From Phycisphaerae bacterium (GTDB lineage: Bacteria; Planctomycetota; Phycisphaerae; UBA1845; UTPLA1): a DNA stretch of 64,000 nucleotides. Below the pieces are notes generated by a model. That model made no database searches. It had not been told where the DNA came from and was given only the letters and a program-made list of their open reading frames with translations. The stretch is from NCBI GenBank assembly GCA_023150615.1, contig JAKLKO010000018.1:1-64000 (forward strand), in the 5' to 3' direction. Positions 55,216-64,000 of this stretch are shown one piece after another. The first letter of the stretch is position 1. Every line of letters starts with the position of its first letter. A program made the translations under genes and the position numbers.

Positions 55216-56943
55216 CTAGTCCCCGGGGGTATGCGCCGCCGGGCCGTCCCACGCCACCGGTAGCGGCCGGACCCGCCGATAGACATGGAATGCCCCGATC
55301 CGCCGGACGGGCGCGAGCGTCGGCTCGGGCGGAAGCGGTCCTTCCACCAGCAGCCAGTCCCACGCCGTTTCGCCCCCGTCGAGCGATTCAGCGATCGGGC
55401 CGCGTCGCCGATGCACGTCGAGCACGGTCCGCCGCGAGAGATAGCCGGCCGAGAGCAGCGCGCCCTTCGCGGGATGGCGCGGACGCAGCACGAGGAGCAA
55501 CGCCTCGTGCGTCCGCTGCGCATGCGTTTGCCACGCGGCCAGCGATCGCATCAATTCATCGGATTCGCACGCGGCGGCGCGCTCCGCGGGGATGTTCCGG
55601 TACGCAAGCGCCGATGCCACGCCGGCCGGCGCGGCCAGGCAGACGATGATCATCGCCGCGAACGCGCGGAAGACGACCCGCTTCACCATCCCGGCTCTTG
55701 CCAGGCGATGGACCGGCCCGGCGACGAGGCCTAGCAACGACATCCACACGATCGGTACGAGCGGGGCGACGAAGCGCGTGCCTTCGTCCCACGGCCAGAC
55801 GGCCAGGACGGCAAGCGACAGCAGTGCGTATACGGCCGCGGCGTCACGGTGGCGGATCGCGCGCTGCAGCAGCGCGGCGACGATCAGCGCGCCGACGGCC
55901 GTGGGCGCGATCGGCGACAGGGGTGCATTGAACAATCGCCAGCAGACGTGCGGCGGGAAAAGGGTCGCCGCGAACTGCGTCAGCCGCGCCGGGCCGAATT
56001 GCCGCGCCCGCTGCGCGATCAGCCCCGGTCCCGACGCGTCCCGCACGTCGCGTTCGGGCGCGAAGCGGAGCAACTGCTCGACGTACGTGCCGGTGTGCGG
56101 ACCGCTGAATCGACTCTGCCGCAGTTCCCACGCCAGTGGCGAGGCGAGCAGAAGCACGACGAACAGGATCATCCGCGGACCGCGCCGCGCCGCGACATCG
56201 CGCCGCGCCGCCGAATACGCCGCCCACAGCCCGATCGGCCAGAGGCTCGCGCCGATCGCGCGCGTCAGGTACGCCCACGACATCAGGAGCGCCGTGAGGC
56301 CGGTGGCGAAGATCGAAACGCTGGACGAAGGTGCGGCGTCATCGCGGGTGGCCTGCGACGCGTCGGCGCGGCGCGCGGCGAAATGACGATCCGCGACGCA
56401 CAGCGCCGCCAGTGACAGCACGACGAAGAACGGTTCGGTCAGCGTCGGTCGGAACAACTCGACGAAGACCGGGTTCACCGTTACGGCCAGCGCCCCGATT
56501 GCCGCCCAGACGGCCGACAATCGCCGCGACATCAACCAATACGTCAGTCCGATCGACGCGGCGAACAGGAGGCCGTTGACCGCGCGGATCGCCAGCACTG
56601 GTGGATCGCCGAACACCAGCAGCGGCGCGATGAACAGCGGGTAGGCCGGTGATCGAACGAACACGCCCGGTGGATAGCGGCCCTGTTCGTACAGCTCCCG
56701 CGCCGCCGAAAGATATGCCGCGGCGTCGGTCGTCGGCCGCCAGATGCCGTCGATGAACGGCGCGAACGCGATCGCGGCCACTCCGGCGAGCAACAGGGCG
56801 TATTTCACGCGTCGGTCGTCCCGACCGCGCTTGGCGCGGTGCACATCGGCGCATCGCGATGGGCCCGCCGATGCGGTCGCTCCACGTTGCGCCGCGCGCG
56901 CCGCGCGTTGGATCGGCGAAGTTGAACGAGTCAGTGTCGTCAC
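55216..56943 (-). CDS. Multi-pass membrane glycosyltransferase (GT39/83-like)
   Basis: 575 residues with about 11 hydrophobic segments. The first lumenal loop carries DGIWRPTTDAAAYLSAAREL and SPAYPLFIAPLL, the acidic/aromatic pattern of ArnT- and PMT-like enzymes using polyprenyl-phosphate sugars. A basic N-terminus of about 45 residues precedes the first helix, and ATG 56943 overlaps the previous gene's stop by four bases. Acceptor unknown; O-glycosylation of proteins or lipids is possible. Confidence 0.75.
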   Translation of the reverse strand: MTTLTRSTSPIQRAARAAQRGATASAGPSRCADVHRAKRGRDDRRVKYALLLAGVAAIAFAPFIDGIWRPTTDAAAYLSAARELYEQGRYPPGVFVRSPAYPLFIAPLLVFGDPPVLAIRAVNGLLFAASIGLTYWLMSRRLSAVWAAIGALAVTVNPVFVELFRPTLTEPFFVVLSLAALCVADRHFAARRADASQATRDDAAPSSSVSIFATGLTALLMSWAYLTRAIGASLWPIGLWAAYSAARRDVAARRGPRMILFVVLLLASPLAWELRQSRFSGPHTGTYVEQLLRFAPERDVRDASGPGLIAQRARQFGPARLTQFAATLFPPHVCWRLFNAPLSPIAPTAVGALIVAALLQRAIRHRDAAAVYALLSLAVLAVWPWDEGTRFVAPLVPIVWMSLLGLVAGPVHRLARAGMVKRVVFRAFAAMIIVCLAAPAGVASALAYRNIPAERAAACESDELMRSLAAWQTHAQRTHEALLLVLRPRHPAKGALLSAGYLSRRTVLDVHRRRGPIAESLDGGETAWDWLLVEGPLPPEPTLAPVRRIGAFHVYRRVRPLPVAWDGPAAHTPGD

Positions 56944-58736
56944 GATGATGAGTTCCGAGTTTCCGCCCGCAGCTCGCGGACGGCCGATTCAAGCTCCCGC
57001 AGCGGCGGTGTTCCCGGAGGAAACAGCAGCGGTTGTCCGATGCGCCGCGGCGCAAATTCGTAGTCGAAGCGCGGGTCAAACTCGCGAACGTCCAGCGTCC
57101 TCGTCGGAAGTCCGAGCGCGGGCCGCGCGAAGATATCGACGAGCGTCCGTCCGCGATCAGTGACCGTCGCGACGTGCCGAAACTCGCCGCGGAGCTCGGG
57201 CACGCTGTTGCGACACCGCTCGACGACCAGCACGTCGACGCGATCCCGGTAGCGCTCGAACAGTGCCGCCGATTCGTCGGGCGTCAGGTCGCCGAAGCAG
57301 ATGCACGCGCGGCCGACGTAGTACGCCGCCGGCATCCACTCCAGACCCTGCACGTCGTGGAGCGTCGCCACGACGCGCTCAGGCCCCGTGTACCGGCGAA
57401 CGTACCACGCAGCCGACTTGTAGCCGGGGTTGTCACGCGGCGCGCCCCAGCGGGCCGTCACGCCCGTCCACGTCGCCGCGTCCGCCGTGCGGAAGTTCGC
57501 CTCGACCGAGCCGACGGCGAGGACGAGCGCGACGAGGCCCGCGACACTCACGGCCGTAGGCCGACCGATGCGACGCTCGAGCCACGGGATCAGCGCGATC
57601 GCTGCCCAGATCGTCGCTCCCACGGATGCCTGCGTGAGGTATTGCGTCGGTCGACCGGTCGGACAGCCGATGGCGAAGAGCGGCGCGGCAAACACGACCG
57701 GCCACGCCCAGATCGCGAGCATCGGCCCGCGCGTGCGGATGACGGGAATCAGCCCGAACGGAAGCGCGCCGAGGATGAGCGGTCCGCCAAGCCAGCCGAA
57801 GTGCCGGAACCACTCCGCGAGCAGCGCGGCCGGGCCGTGGGCCTGCGTCGCAGCAGCGGCGCCGCTTACCTTCGCCAGCATGCGGCCGATCGGCCCGCCG
57901 CCCGTCGTTGCGTATCCGAAGACGACGAGGCACGCCGCTCCGGCGACAGGAAGCAGCACGCCGGGATGAAACAGCGGCCGGAGCACCTCGGCCCATCTCG
58001 CTGAAATGGATCGGTCGCTCTCCGCAATGCGCGATTGGCCGGAACGATGCGCGATCACGAGCAACACGATGATGATCGGGACTGCGTGCACGAGCAGGTG
58101 CGAAAGCACGTAGGCCGCCAGCAGCGCGCCAAACGTCCACGCGCACCGGCCAAACGGACGATCGAGGTATCGCATCAGGGTCCACAGCGCGGCCACGGCG
58201 CACGTGGCCCCCAGCGTTTCGTACGCCCACAGATATCGCGCATCCGACACGAGCGGCGGAAGCACGACCGTCCACACCGCCGCGGTCCACGCGGCGATGC
58301 GCGAATCGCTCAGCCGACGCACGAGCAGGTATGCGAAGAGGGGAAGGAGGCTGCCGACGAGCGCCATCGGGAAGCGCCACATCGATTCGGTCATGGGTAC
58401 GCTGGCCGTAGTGACGAACAACGCCCAGAGCTTCGTCAGCAGCGGCTGAAGCGGGCCGTAGTTCATCCGCAACAGCCAACCGTAGCCCCACTCGTGCGAG
58501 ACGTGGTAGGCGAGCTGAACCTGGTCGCTGCTGGTGAACTGCGAGTCGTTTCGGATCGTACGGAAGACGAGCGCGGCGAGCGCGATTGCAACGCATCCGG
58601 CGATCGCGAAGCGGTGCTGACGGCGGCCGGTCCATGGCGGCAGAGTGCAGGCCGATCGCGGCACGCGGGGTGCGGACGGTGCGGGCCGCTGAGCCTGTTG
58701 ACGCGCGATGATCGATTGGACTGGAGCGTTAAGCAC
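56940..58736 (-). CDS. Multi-pass membrane glycosyltransferase-like protein
   Basis: 598 residues. About 11 membrane segments to residue 415, with SDQVQLAYHVSHEWGYGWLL and NYGPLQPLLTKLW in the first outer loop (SDQ/E motif of the GT39/83 clan). A soluble C-terminal domain of about 180 residues follows (ARWGAPRDNPGYKSAAWYVR; YYVGRACICFGDLTPDESAA), as in several ArnT-like families. Overlaps the next glycosyltransferase by four bases, so both are made from one transcript, divergent from selD. Confidence 0.73.
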   Translation of the reverse strand: MLNAPVQSIIARQQAQRPAPSAPRVPRSACTLPPWTGRRQHRFAIAGCVAIALAALVFRTIRNDSQFTSSDQVQLAYHVSHEWGYGWLLRMNYGPLQPLLTKLWALFVTTASVPMTESMWRFPMALVGSLLPLFAYLLVRRLSDSRIAAWTAAVWTVVLPPLVSDARYLWAYETLGATCAVAALWTLMRYLDRPFGRCAWTFGALLAAYVLSHLLVHAVPIIIVLLVIAHRSGQSRIAESDRSISARWAEVLRPLFHPGVLLPVAGAACLVVFGYATTGGGPIGRMLAKVSGAAAATQAHGPAALLAEWFRHFGWLGGPLILGALPFGLIPVIRTRGPMLAIWAWPVVFAAPLFAIGCPTGRPTQYLTQASVGATIWAAIALIPWLERRIGRPTAVSVAGLVALVLAVGSVEANFRTADAATWTGVTARWGAPRDNPGYKSAAWYVRRYTGPERVVATLHDVQGLEWMPAAYYVGRACICFGDLTPDESAALFERYRDRVDVLVVERCRNSVPELRGEFRHVATVTDRGRTLVDIFARPALGLPTRTLDVREFDPRFDYEFAPRRIGQPLLFPPGTPPLRELESAVRELRAETRNSSS

Positions 58737-58917
58737 TTTGCACCAAGCGGCTTATCGGCAGTCCGGCGCGTTGCTCGGCATGCAAACGAGCCCGTGGCGC
58801 GGGCGCATCCAAGCCGCGCGTCCGCCGCGACGATCACCGCAACGCGGCCGCGCGGCTCGGGTTAGAATGCGTCGCGGCAGCGGCGGCGCTGCTGAAACGC
58901 CGAAAGGAACGAACGTC

Positions 58918-59967
58918 ATGACTCCATCGCGACAGAAGCGATTGACCGACTACGCGAGCTGCGCGGGTTGAGCCGGCAAGCTCCCGGTGGGAGCGACCGC
59001 GCAAGTGTTGCGCGACCTGCCCGTGCATCGCCATGAAAACCTGCTGATCGGTCCCGAGCACTTCTCCGACGCCGGGGTCTATCGGCTGCGGGACGACCTC
59101 GCGCTCGTCCAGACGACCGACTTCTTCCCGCCCCTCGTCGATGATCCCTACGCCTTCGGTCGCATCGCGGCGACGAACAGTCTCTCGGACGTCTACGCGA
59201 TGGGCGCGCGGCCGGTCACCGCGCTCAACATCGTCGGATTCCCCGATGAAGAACTGCCGCTCAGTGTGCTCGGCGAGATCCTGCGCGGCGGCTCGGACGT
59301 CGTCGCAGCCGCCGGCGCGGTAATCGTCGGCGGACATTCGCTGCGCGACCGCGAGATCAAGTACGGACTGGCGGTCACCGGCGTCGTCGATCCACGAAAG
59401 CTGATCACGAATCGCAGCGCGCGTCCCGGTGATCGGCTGATCCTCACCAAGCCGCTCGGCAGCGGAGTCCTGACGACCGCGGCCAGGAAGGAGCTGATCT
59501 CCGCCGATGCGCTGTCCGAGGCCATCGACTTGATGACGCAGTTGAACGCCGCCGCGTCGGAGGCGATGGTCGCGGCCGGCGCATCCGCCGCGACCGACAT
59601 CACGGGTTTCGGGCTGCTCGGCCACGCGTTCGAGCTGGCGGAAGCATCCGGCGTTTCGCTGCGAATTCGCGCCGGGTCAGTGCCGCTGATGCACCGGGCG
59701 CTCGATCTGGCGCGGCAGGGATGCGTGACGCGCGCCCATCGCGGGACGCGCCAGCACCTCGGTTCGGCGCTGCGGCACGACGGTGTCGAGGATGCGCTGC
59801 TCAATGTCCTCGCCGACGCGCAGACGTCCGGCGGACTCCTGATCGCCGTCGATGCATCGCGCGCCGCCGCGCTGCGCTCGACGATCGAAGCACGCGGCGC
59901 CGGACCAGCGGCCGAGATCGGCGAGGTCCTGGCCCGCGGTCCGCACGTGGTCGTCGTGGACCCATAA
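58918..59967 (+). CDS. selD: Selenophosphate synthetase with TGA as Sec18
   Basis: Makes selenophosphate from selenide and ATP, the Se donor for Sec-tRNA. ATG 58918 (AAAGGA upstream) reads LTDYASCAG, TGA at 58969-58971, then AGKLPVGATAQVL in the same frame. E. coli SelD has Cys17 and Lys20 in GCGCK; here Sec18 and Lys21 hold the same spacing. Further: DDLALVQTTDFFPPLVDDPY, GRIAATNSLSDVYAMGARPV, VVGGHS-like IVGGHSLRDREIKYGLAVTG, TDITGFGLLGHAFELA. 349 residues, family length. A short GGU-loop hairpin follows the TGA. A gene finder would start at GTG 58987 and lose the active site. Confidence 0.95.
58969..58994 (+). promoter_or_regulatory. Sec UGA codon and SECIS-like hairpin of selD
   Basis: TGA at 58969-58971. 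Six-bp stem GCTCCC (58980-58985) and GGGAGC (58989-58994) around GGT (or a CGGTG loop with one pair open). The loop begins 14-15 nt after the TGA. A GGU in the apical loop is shared with the element at 17005-17020. Confidence 0.7.
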
Positions 59968-60109
59968 GTCGTGCCGCATGGTCATCGGGCGTCCGCCGCG
60001 CAGGTGGGGGCGCAAGCCGGAGATTTTCCGTCGCTTCGGCAGTTGCGAACCGCGCGGCGTTCGCTATGCTGGACGGTCTTCGATCACCCGTGAATCAAGG
60101 GCTCGATGA

Positions 60110-61018
60110 ATGGCCAAGTCCCGCAACAAGAAGCTGTCGCTCTTTGAGGCGATCACTCGCACGGGCCCGGCGTCCGTGCCGCCGACGCTGCCGTCGGATC
60201 GTCGCCGCCCGAACGTCGAGTGGGCCCAGCCCGTCGAGCCGATGCCGGAGCCGGGGCCGACGCTGGAGCTTCCGGCGCCGGTGCCGTTCGCAGCGGATAC
60301 CGAACAAGCGACTCATCGGGTCCGAATCAGCGGTCGGCGCATCAGTGTTTCGATGGGGCCGATCGGCTGCATGATGGTCACGGCCTTCGTCGGCGCGCTA
60401 TGCATTGCGAGCTATTCGGCGGGCCGGCGGAGCGAGTCGAAGCCGGCGGAGCTGGCTGCGATTCGAGAGTCGGCACAGCGCACAAATCCTCTTCTGCCAA
60501 GGAGTTCCGGCTCGAAAAAGGCGGACGCGGCCGTGCCGGCCGAACCTGAGGATGTCGATCTCTCGCGGCTCTTGCAGACGCCGCCGGCGCGCGAAGCATC
60601 CGTCATTGCCAGCTCGTCCGATAAGTCGGCCCCGCCGGCGGCTTCGCCGATCCCGGTGCCGGGAAAGGCCGCCGCCAACCGGGGCGGCGTGGCGGCCGAT
60701 CGTCCGTTACAATACCTCCAGATCGAGACGTTTCGCGTCGTTCGCGGCGGAAAGCGCAGCGACGTCCTTGCGGAGATGGAAGACGTCCGGCGTTTTCTCG
60801 CGGCGCGCGGAATCGAGTCCGTGGGGCGCGAAATCAGCAACGGGTATGTGCTGCTCAGCCGTCGCGGGTTTGAACAACCGAACGCGGCCGATGCGCGGTC
60901 GTTTCGCGAGACGGTCGAGCGCCTGGGACAGGAATACCGGCGGTCCGGCGGGCGATACGAATTCAGAGGGTGTGACTACGTGAGCGGGCGAAACCTTCCG
61001 GGCCAGGCCCTGCCGTAG
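60110..61018 (+). CDS. Hypothetical membrane protein with C-terminal globular domain
   Basis: 302 residues. The start is basic (MAKSRNKKLSLFEAI), about 60 Pro-rich residues follow, a membrane helix lies at about 84-103 (GPIGCMMVTAFVGALCIASY), then a low-complexity linker, and a C-terminal domain from about 200: LQIETFRVVRGGKRSDVLAE, MEDVRRFLAARGIESVGREI. That domain's spacing (strand, helix, strand) recalls SPOR folds, and the topology (cytosolic tail, helix, linker, terminal domain) is that of SPOR division proteins, but no SPOR residues can be confirmed. Eighteen bases before the small basic protein. Confidence 0.6.
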   Translation: MAKSRNKKLSLFEAITRTGPASVPPTLPSDRRRPNVEWAQPVEPMPEPGPTLELPAPVPFAADTEQATHRVRISGRRISVSMGPIGCMMVTAFVGALCIASYSAGRRSESKPAELAAIRESAQRTNPLLPRSSGSKKADAAVPAEPEDVDLSRLLQTPPAREASVIASSSDKSAPPAASPIPVPGKAAANRGGVAADRPLQYLQIETFRVVRGGKRSDVLAEMEDVRRFLAARGIESVGREISNGYVLLSRRGFEQPNAADARSFRETVERLGQEYRRSGGRYEFRGCDYVSGRNLPGQALP

Positions 61019-61036
61019 ACCGAGGAGCGAAGTGCA

Positions 61037-61372
61037 ATGTCGTTGGATCGTTCGTTGAAGAGCAAGGCCTCGCTGGCCCGCCATCGAAACGTGTTGTCGC
61101 GCGCCGAACGCCTCAAGGTGTTGCAGGACGAGGAACGCTGGGACGAGTCGAAGCCCGTCTTTGGTCTGCCCAAGGTCGCCAACCGCAAGGTCGCCGTCGG
61201 CAAGAAGGTCAAGGCCGAACCGGGCGCTGCGGAAGGCGAAGCCGCGGCCGCGATCCCGGCGGCGGGTGCCGCGCCGGCCGGTGCTCCGGCGGCGGGTGCA
61301 AAGGCGGCGCCTGCGGCGAAGGCCGCGCCGGCCGCCGCGAAACCGGGCAAGGGCGACAAGGACAAGAAGTAG
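61037..61372 (+). CDS. Small basic protein of the TIGR04137 type
   Basis: The first 55 residues match the small basic protein found across Planctomycetes, Verrucomicrobia and Chlamydiae: MSLDRSLKSKASLARHRNVL, SRAERLKVLQDEERW, FGLPKVANRK. Family role is unknown; a ribosome link has been suggested by its name. Here a 57-residue Ala/Pro/Lys tail follows (AAGAAPAGAPAAGAK to GKGDKDKK), absent from shorter members. GGAGCGAAG precedes ATG 61037. The gene is a useful lineage marker. Confidence 0.8.
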   Translation: MSLDRSLKSKASLARHRNVLSRAERLKVLQDEERWDESKPVFGLPKVANRKVAVGKKVKAEPGAAEGEAAAAIPAAGAAPAGAPAAGAKAAPAAKAAPAAAKPGKGDKDKK

Positions 61373-61488
61373 CACCGGCGCTGCCGCGGCGCACGGGCGC
61401 TCGACCCGCACGTGCCGGTCCTCCGAAACCTCGCCCGCCCGCGCGCAATCGACGCCGCGAGTCGCCCCCGGCCGCACGGAGGTGTCCG

Positions 61489-62616
61489 ATGAATCTCGGT
61501 GAGCGGCTCTCCCAGCGGGCGCGGTCGATCGAATTCTCCGGAATCCGCAAGGCCTACGAACTTGCCTCGCGCCTGAAAGACCCGATCGATCTGTCGATCG
61601 GCCAGCCCGACTACGACGCCCCCGACACGGTCAAGAATGCGGCGATCGAGGCGATCCGCGCCGGTCACAACCGATACACGCTCACGGCCGGACTGCCCGC
61701 ACTGCGCGAGCTGACCCGCGCGCAGCTCAAGGCCGAGTTGTACTGGGACGCCAACGTGCTCATCACGAGCGGCGTGTCGGGCGGACTCCTGCTGGCGCTT
61801 TCCGCGCTGCTCGATCCCGGCGACGAAGTCGTCTTTGCCGATCCCTACTTCGTCTCGTACGTCCAACTTGTCCGCATGGTCGGCGGCAAGCCCGTCGCCG
61901 TGCCGTCGTACCCGGATTTCCGCTTTCCGGCCGACGCCATCCGTGCCGCCATCACGCCGCGGACGCGCGCGCTGATCCTCAACTCGCCCGGCAACCCGAC
62001 CGGCTGCGTCCTGTCGACGGACGATGTCCGCGCTGCGGCCGACATCGCCCGACAGCACGACCTCGCGATTATCTCCGACGAGATCTACAACGAACTATGC
62101 TACGACGCGCCGAACCCCTGTCCGGCGACGTTCGCGCCCGAGCATACGATCCTGCTTCGCGGCCACGGCAAGAGCTTCGGCGTCACGGGCTGGCGATTGG
62201 GCTACCTCGCCGCGGCCGGCACGTTTGTCGATGAAATCGTCCGACTGCAGCAGTACACCTACGTCTGCGCGCCGTCGATGGCCCAGCACGGCATCCTCGC
62301 GGCGCGCGCGGCCGACGTCGCCGGCCATCGACGCGATTATGCGAAAAAGCGGGACCTCGTTTGCGAGTTGCTGGCCGGGACCTTTGAGTTCGTGCGGCCC
62401 TCCGGCGGCTTCTACGTCTTTCCGCGCGTGCCACGCGGATTTGCCGGCGGCGCGGCGTTCGTCGAGGCCGCCGCGAACCGAAGCGTGCTCGTCATCCCCG
62501 GCAACGTGTTTTCGCAACAGGACTCTCATTTCCGGATCAGCTATGCGACGACCGACGACAAGCTCCGGCGCGGCTGCGCGGCGCTCTGCGAGACAGCCCG
62601 CGCGGGATCGCGCTGA
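61489..62616 (+). CDS. Class I/II PLP-dependent aminotransferase
   Basis: Fold type I aminotransferase of the aspartate/aromatic group. NRYTLTAGLPALRELTRAQL, LNSPGNPTGCVL, IISDEIYNELCYD (Asp and Tyr contacting PLP), GHGKSFGVTGWRLGY with the Schiff-base Lys in KSFG (usually SKxxG), and the terminal HFRISYATTDDKLRRG with the substrate Arg. 375 residues. ATG 61489 has GGAGGTGTCCG upstream. Substrate not assigned. Confidence 0.92.
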   Translation: MNLGERLSQRARSIEFSGIRKAYELASRLKDPIDLSIGQPDYDAPDTVKNAAIEAIRAGHNRYTLTAGLPALRELTRAQLKAELYWDANVLITSGVSGGLLLALSALLDPGDEVVFADPYFVSYVQLVRMVGGKPVAVPSYPDFRFPADAIRAAITPRTRALILNSPGNPTGCVLSTDDVRAAADIARQHDLAIISDEIYNELCYDAPNPCPATFAPEHTILLRGHGKSFGVTGWRLGYLAAAGTFVDEIVRLQQYTYVCAPSMAQHGILAARAADVAGHRRDYAKKRDLVCELLAGTFEFVRPSGGFYVFPRVPRGFAGGAAFVEAAANRSVLVIPGNVFSQQDSHFRISYATTDDKLRRGCAALCETARAGSR

Positions 62617-63544
62617 ACCGACGCCGACCGCGCCGGCCGATCGCACCTGCCGGTCCCGACTTCCCGCGCGATGGCTCCTCGCGAGCGTCGTCTCACCGAT
62701 CGTCAACCTGGTCGCCGCGTGCCATCCGCCGTCACCGCCCGCCGTGCATTCCAACGCCCTGCGCGAATCCAGCCCGTTCGTCGCGCCGCCGCCGGAGACG
62801 CCCGCCGATGCCCCGGCCGTGCAGCGCCTGCTCGTCGAACTCAGCGTGCTTCGCGTCGAGACGATCCGCGGCGGACTGGAGCGCGTCCGACGCATCTGGG
62901 ACTTCGTCGACGTCGCGCCGCTGGCCGCCCCGACGCAGGTCGCGATGCGCGACAACGGCTTCCTCATCGGCGTCGGACGCGACGCTGCCCGGTCCGCCGT
63001 TCAAGACCTGCTCGAGTCGCTCCCCGACAAGCGCTCGAAGGTCGACCGTTCCCTCGTCAGCGACGAGCGCCGCGTCGAGCTCCTCCTCGCCGATCACGAG
63101 GCCGATCGCGTCGTCTTCTATGTCGAACCCAATGGACGGTCGTCCGGCCAGAGCTTCGAACGCGGCAAGCCCGTCCTGAACATCGCCTATTCGCTCGTGC
63201 CCGGCCGGCTCGACGACCTGCGGCTCCGACTGGTCCCCGAGATCCGCCAGCCGCCCGGCCCGGTGCAGTACGTCCGCGTCGGCGTCGATTGGTTGCAGCA
63301 GCCGGAGTACCGCGGCCGAGTCTACGAGGAACTGGCGTTCGAGGCCGTCGTTCCGCGGAATGGTTTCGTGATGCTCGGCCCGACGCCCGACGTGCACCGG
63401 CTGCCGCTGCTGGCTCGGCCATACTTCGTCGAGGCCGCCAGCGGCCGCGGGCGCGAGAGCCTGCTCATCATCAGCCCGATTCTCCACTGGACCGGGCCGG
63501 CGCCGGTCGCCGCGCGGTCGGATAGCGGCGGAGCGGCGCCCTAG
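62543..63544 (+). CDS. Hypothetical lipoprotein, start uncertain
   Basis: The body from about 62690 is clear: LASVVSPIVNLVAAC, a lipobox, then LLVELSVLRVETIRGGLERV, RIWDFVDVAPLAAPTQVAMR, VVFYVEPNGRSSGQSF and NIAYSLVPGRLDDLRLRLVP. ATG 62543 is the only normal start upstream of the lipobox; it overlaps the aminotransferase gene by 74 bases and adds a long basic leader, so a rare start nearer 62640 is possible. Similar Phycisphaerae proteins are known only as hypotheticals (memory, unverified). Confidence 0.6.
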   Translation: MRRPTTSSGAAARRSARQPARDRAEPTPTAPADRTCRSRLPARWLLASVVSPIVNLVAACHPPSPPAVHSNALRESSPFVAPPPETPADAPAVQRLLVELSVLRVETIRGGLERVRRIWDFVDVAPLAAPTQVAMRDNGFLIGVGRDAARSAVQDLLESLPDKRSKVDRSLVSDERRVELLLADHEADRVVFYVEPNGRSSGQSFERGKPVLNIAYSLVPGRLDDLRLRLVPEIRQPPGPVQYVRVGVDWLQQPEYRGRVYEELAFEAVVPRNGFVMLGPTPDVHRLPLLARPYFVEAASGRGRESLLIISPILHWTGPAPVAARSDSGGAAP

Positions 63545-63568
63545 GATCAGAAGGGGTCCGGATTCCGA

Positions 63569-64000
63569 ATGGACTCGCTTGGGGAACATTTCTACGAAGC
63601 GGTCTTCCGAAACGTCGGCTTCGTCCTGATCGCCGCCGACGCGGACTTGACCATCCGCGGCTGGAACGAGCAGGCGGCCCGCGTCTTCGGCGGACGGCCG
63701 GAGCGGATGCTCGGCACGCCGCTGCTGGAGGTCTTCCCGGCGGAGTATCGTCCGACGGTGCAGGAACTGCTCCGCGCGGCGCTGGAGCGCGGACTGTCGA
63801 ACGATGTCGAGTTCAAGCACGTCGGCGAACACGGACAGCGGCGGACGTTTGTCGCCGTGTTTTCGCCGGTGCTCGGATCGGAGGGTCGGCCGATCGGCGT
63901 CTCCGTCGCGATGCGAGACATCACGAAGCGCAAACAGCTTTCGCAGCAGCTCGCCGCGTCGCGGCGCATGACCTCGCTCGGCATGATGGCCAACGGCGTG
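63569..64000 (+). CDS. PAS-domain sensor histidine kinase, N-terminal part
   Basis: Open to the end of the window (144 codons seen). PAS domain: HFYEAVFRNVGFVLIAADAD, LTIRGWNEQAARVFGGRPER, LGTPLLEVFPAEYRPTVQEL, and the exit RPIGVSVAMRDITKRKQLSQ. The frame ends in RRMTSLGMMANGV, exactly where histidine kinases continue with AHExNNPL, so the H box should begin with the next codon. No membrane segment precedes the PAS domain; a cytosolic kinase. ATG 63569 is the first in the frame. Confidence 0.85.
   Translation, partial: MDSLGEHFYEAVFRNVGFVLIAADADLTIRGWNEQAARVFGGRPERMLGTPLLEVFPAEYRPTVQELLRAALERGLSNDVEFKHVGEHGQRRTFVAVFSPVLGSEGRPIGVSVAMRDITKRKQLSQQLAASRRMTSLGMMANGV

Overview
The window is GC-rich, densely coded DNA from a bacterium that looks like a member of the Planctomycetes, probably near the Phycisphaerae (inference). 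Pointers are a TIGR04137-type small basic protein (61037-61372), many CPECG zinc-ribbon membrane proteins, Rhs-core debris, MCE/Mla transport modules, a membrane pyrophosphatase and use of selenocysteine. No rRNA, tRNA, CRISPR array or complete transposon was recognised.

Layout. 1-6360 is an accessory zone. Three truncated Rhs cores (383-1540, 2323-2982, 3966-4432) alternate with small membrane and zinc-ribbon proteins, and the zone ends in a 222-bp direct repeat that duplicates the promoter region of the next gene. Its intergenic DNA is visibly more AT-rich than the rest. 6364-8571 holds larE, a Cys-rich lipoprotein and small unknowns. 8656-16493 is a ribose-type sugar ABC importer (permease, binding protein, double ATPase) followed by a GH31 glycosidase. 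16561-17340 is a membrane-anchored peroxiredoxin read through an in-frame TGA. 17395-24925 carries a SulP transporter, a CoA-transferase fused to GNAT, enolase, an FtsB-like protein and GDP-mannose dehydratase.

25041-32142 contains MlaF and MlaD, a sigma factor with archease and RtcB, then a lipoprotein, an RsbW-like kinase, a STAS protein and MlaE joined by 4-bp overlaps. 32261-41857 holds a cellulose-synthase-like GT2, a lipoprotein, a GH20 enzyme, an ECF sigma/anti-sigma pair, a thrombospondin-type-3 lipoprotein, a zinc dehydrogenase, a YfiH-type protein and queC. On the minus strand follow argS and rsfS, a divergent proton pyrophosphatase with a long leader, a structured candidate ncRNA with its own terminator (47574-47943), chrA, rmuC and a complete mlaE-mlaF-mlaD operon. 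54089-64000 holds a KAS III-like enzyme, two overlapping glycosyltransferases, selD with in-frame TGA, a membrane protein, the small basic protein, an aminotransferase, a lipoprotein and the start of a PAS histidine kinase.

Main points. (1) Two selenoproteins, selD and the membrane peroxiredoxin, each have an in-frame TGA followed by a stem-loop presenting GGU in its apical loop, so the organism should decode UGA as Sec; selA, selB and selC are not in the window. (2) The Rhs zone looks like an eroding array of Rhs tips with possible membrane immunity partners. (3) A 261-nt interval closed by a perfect 9-bp long-range helix and followed by an 11-bp terminator matches none of the RNA families I could test by eye.
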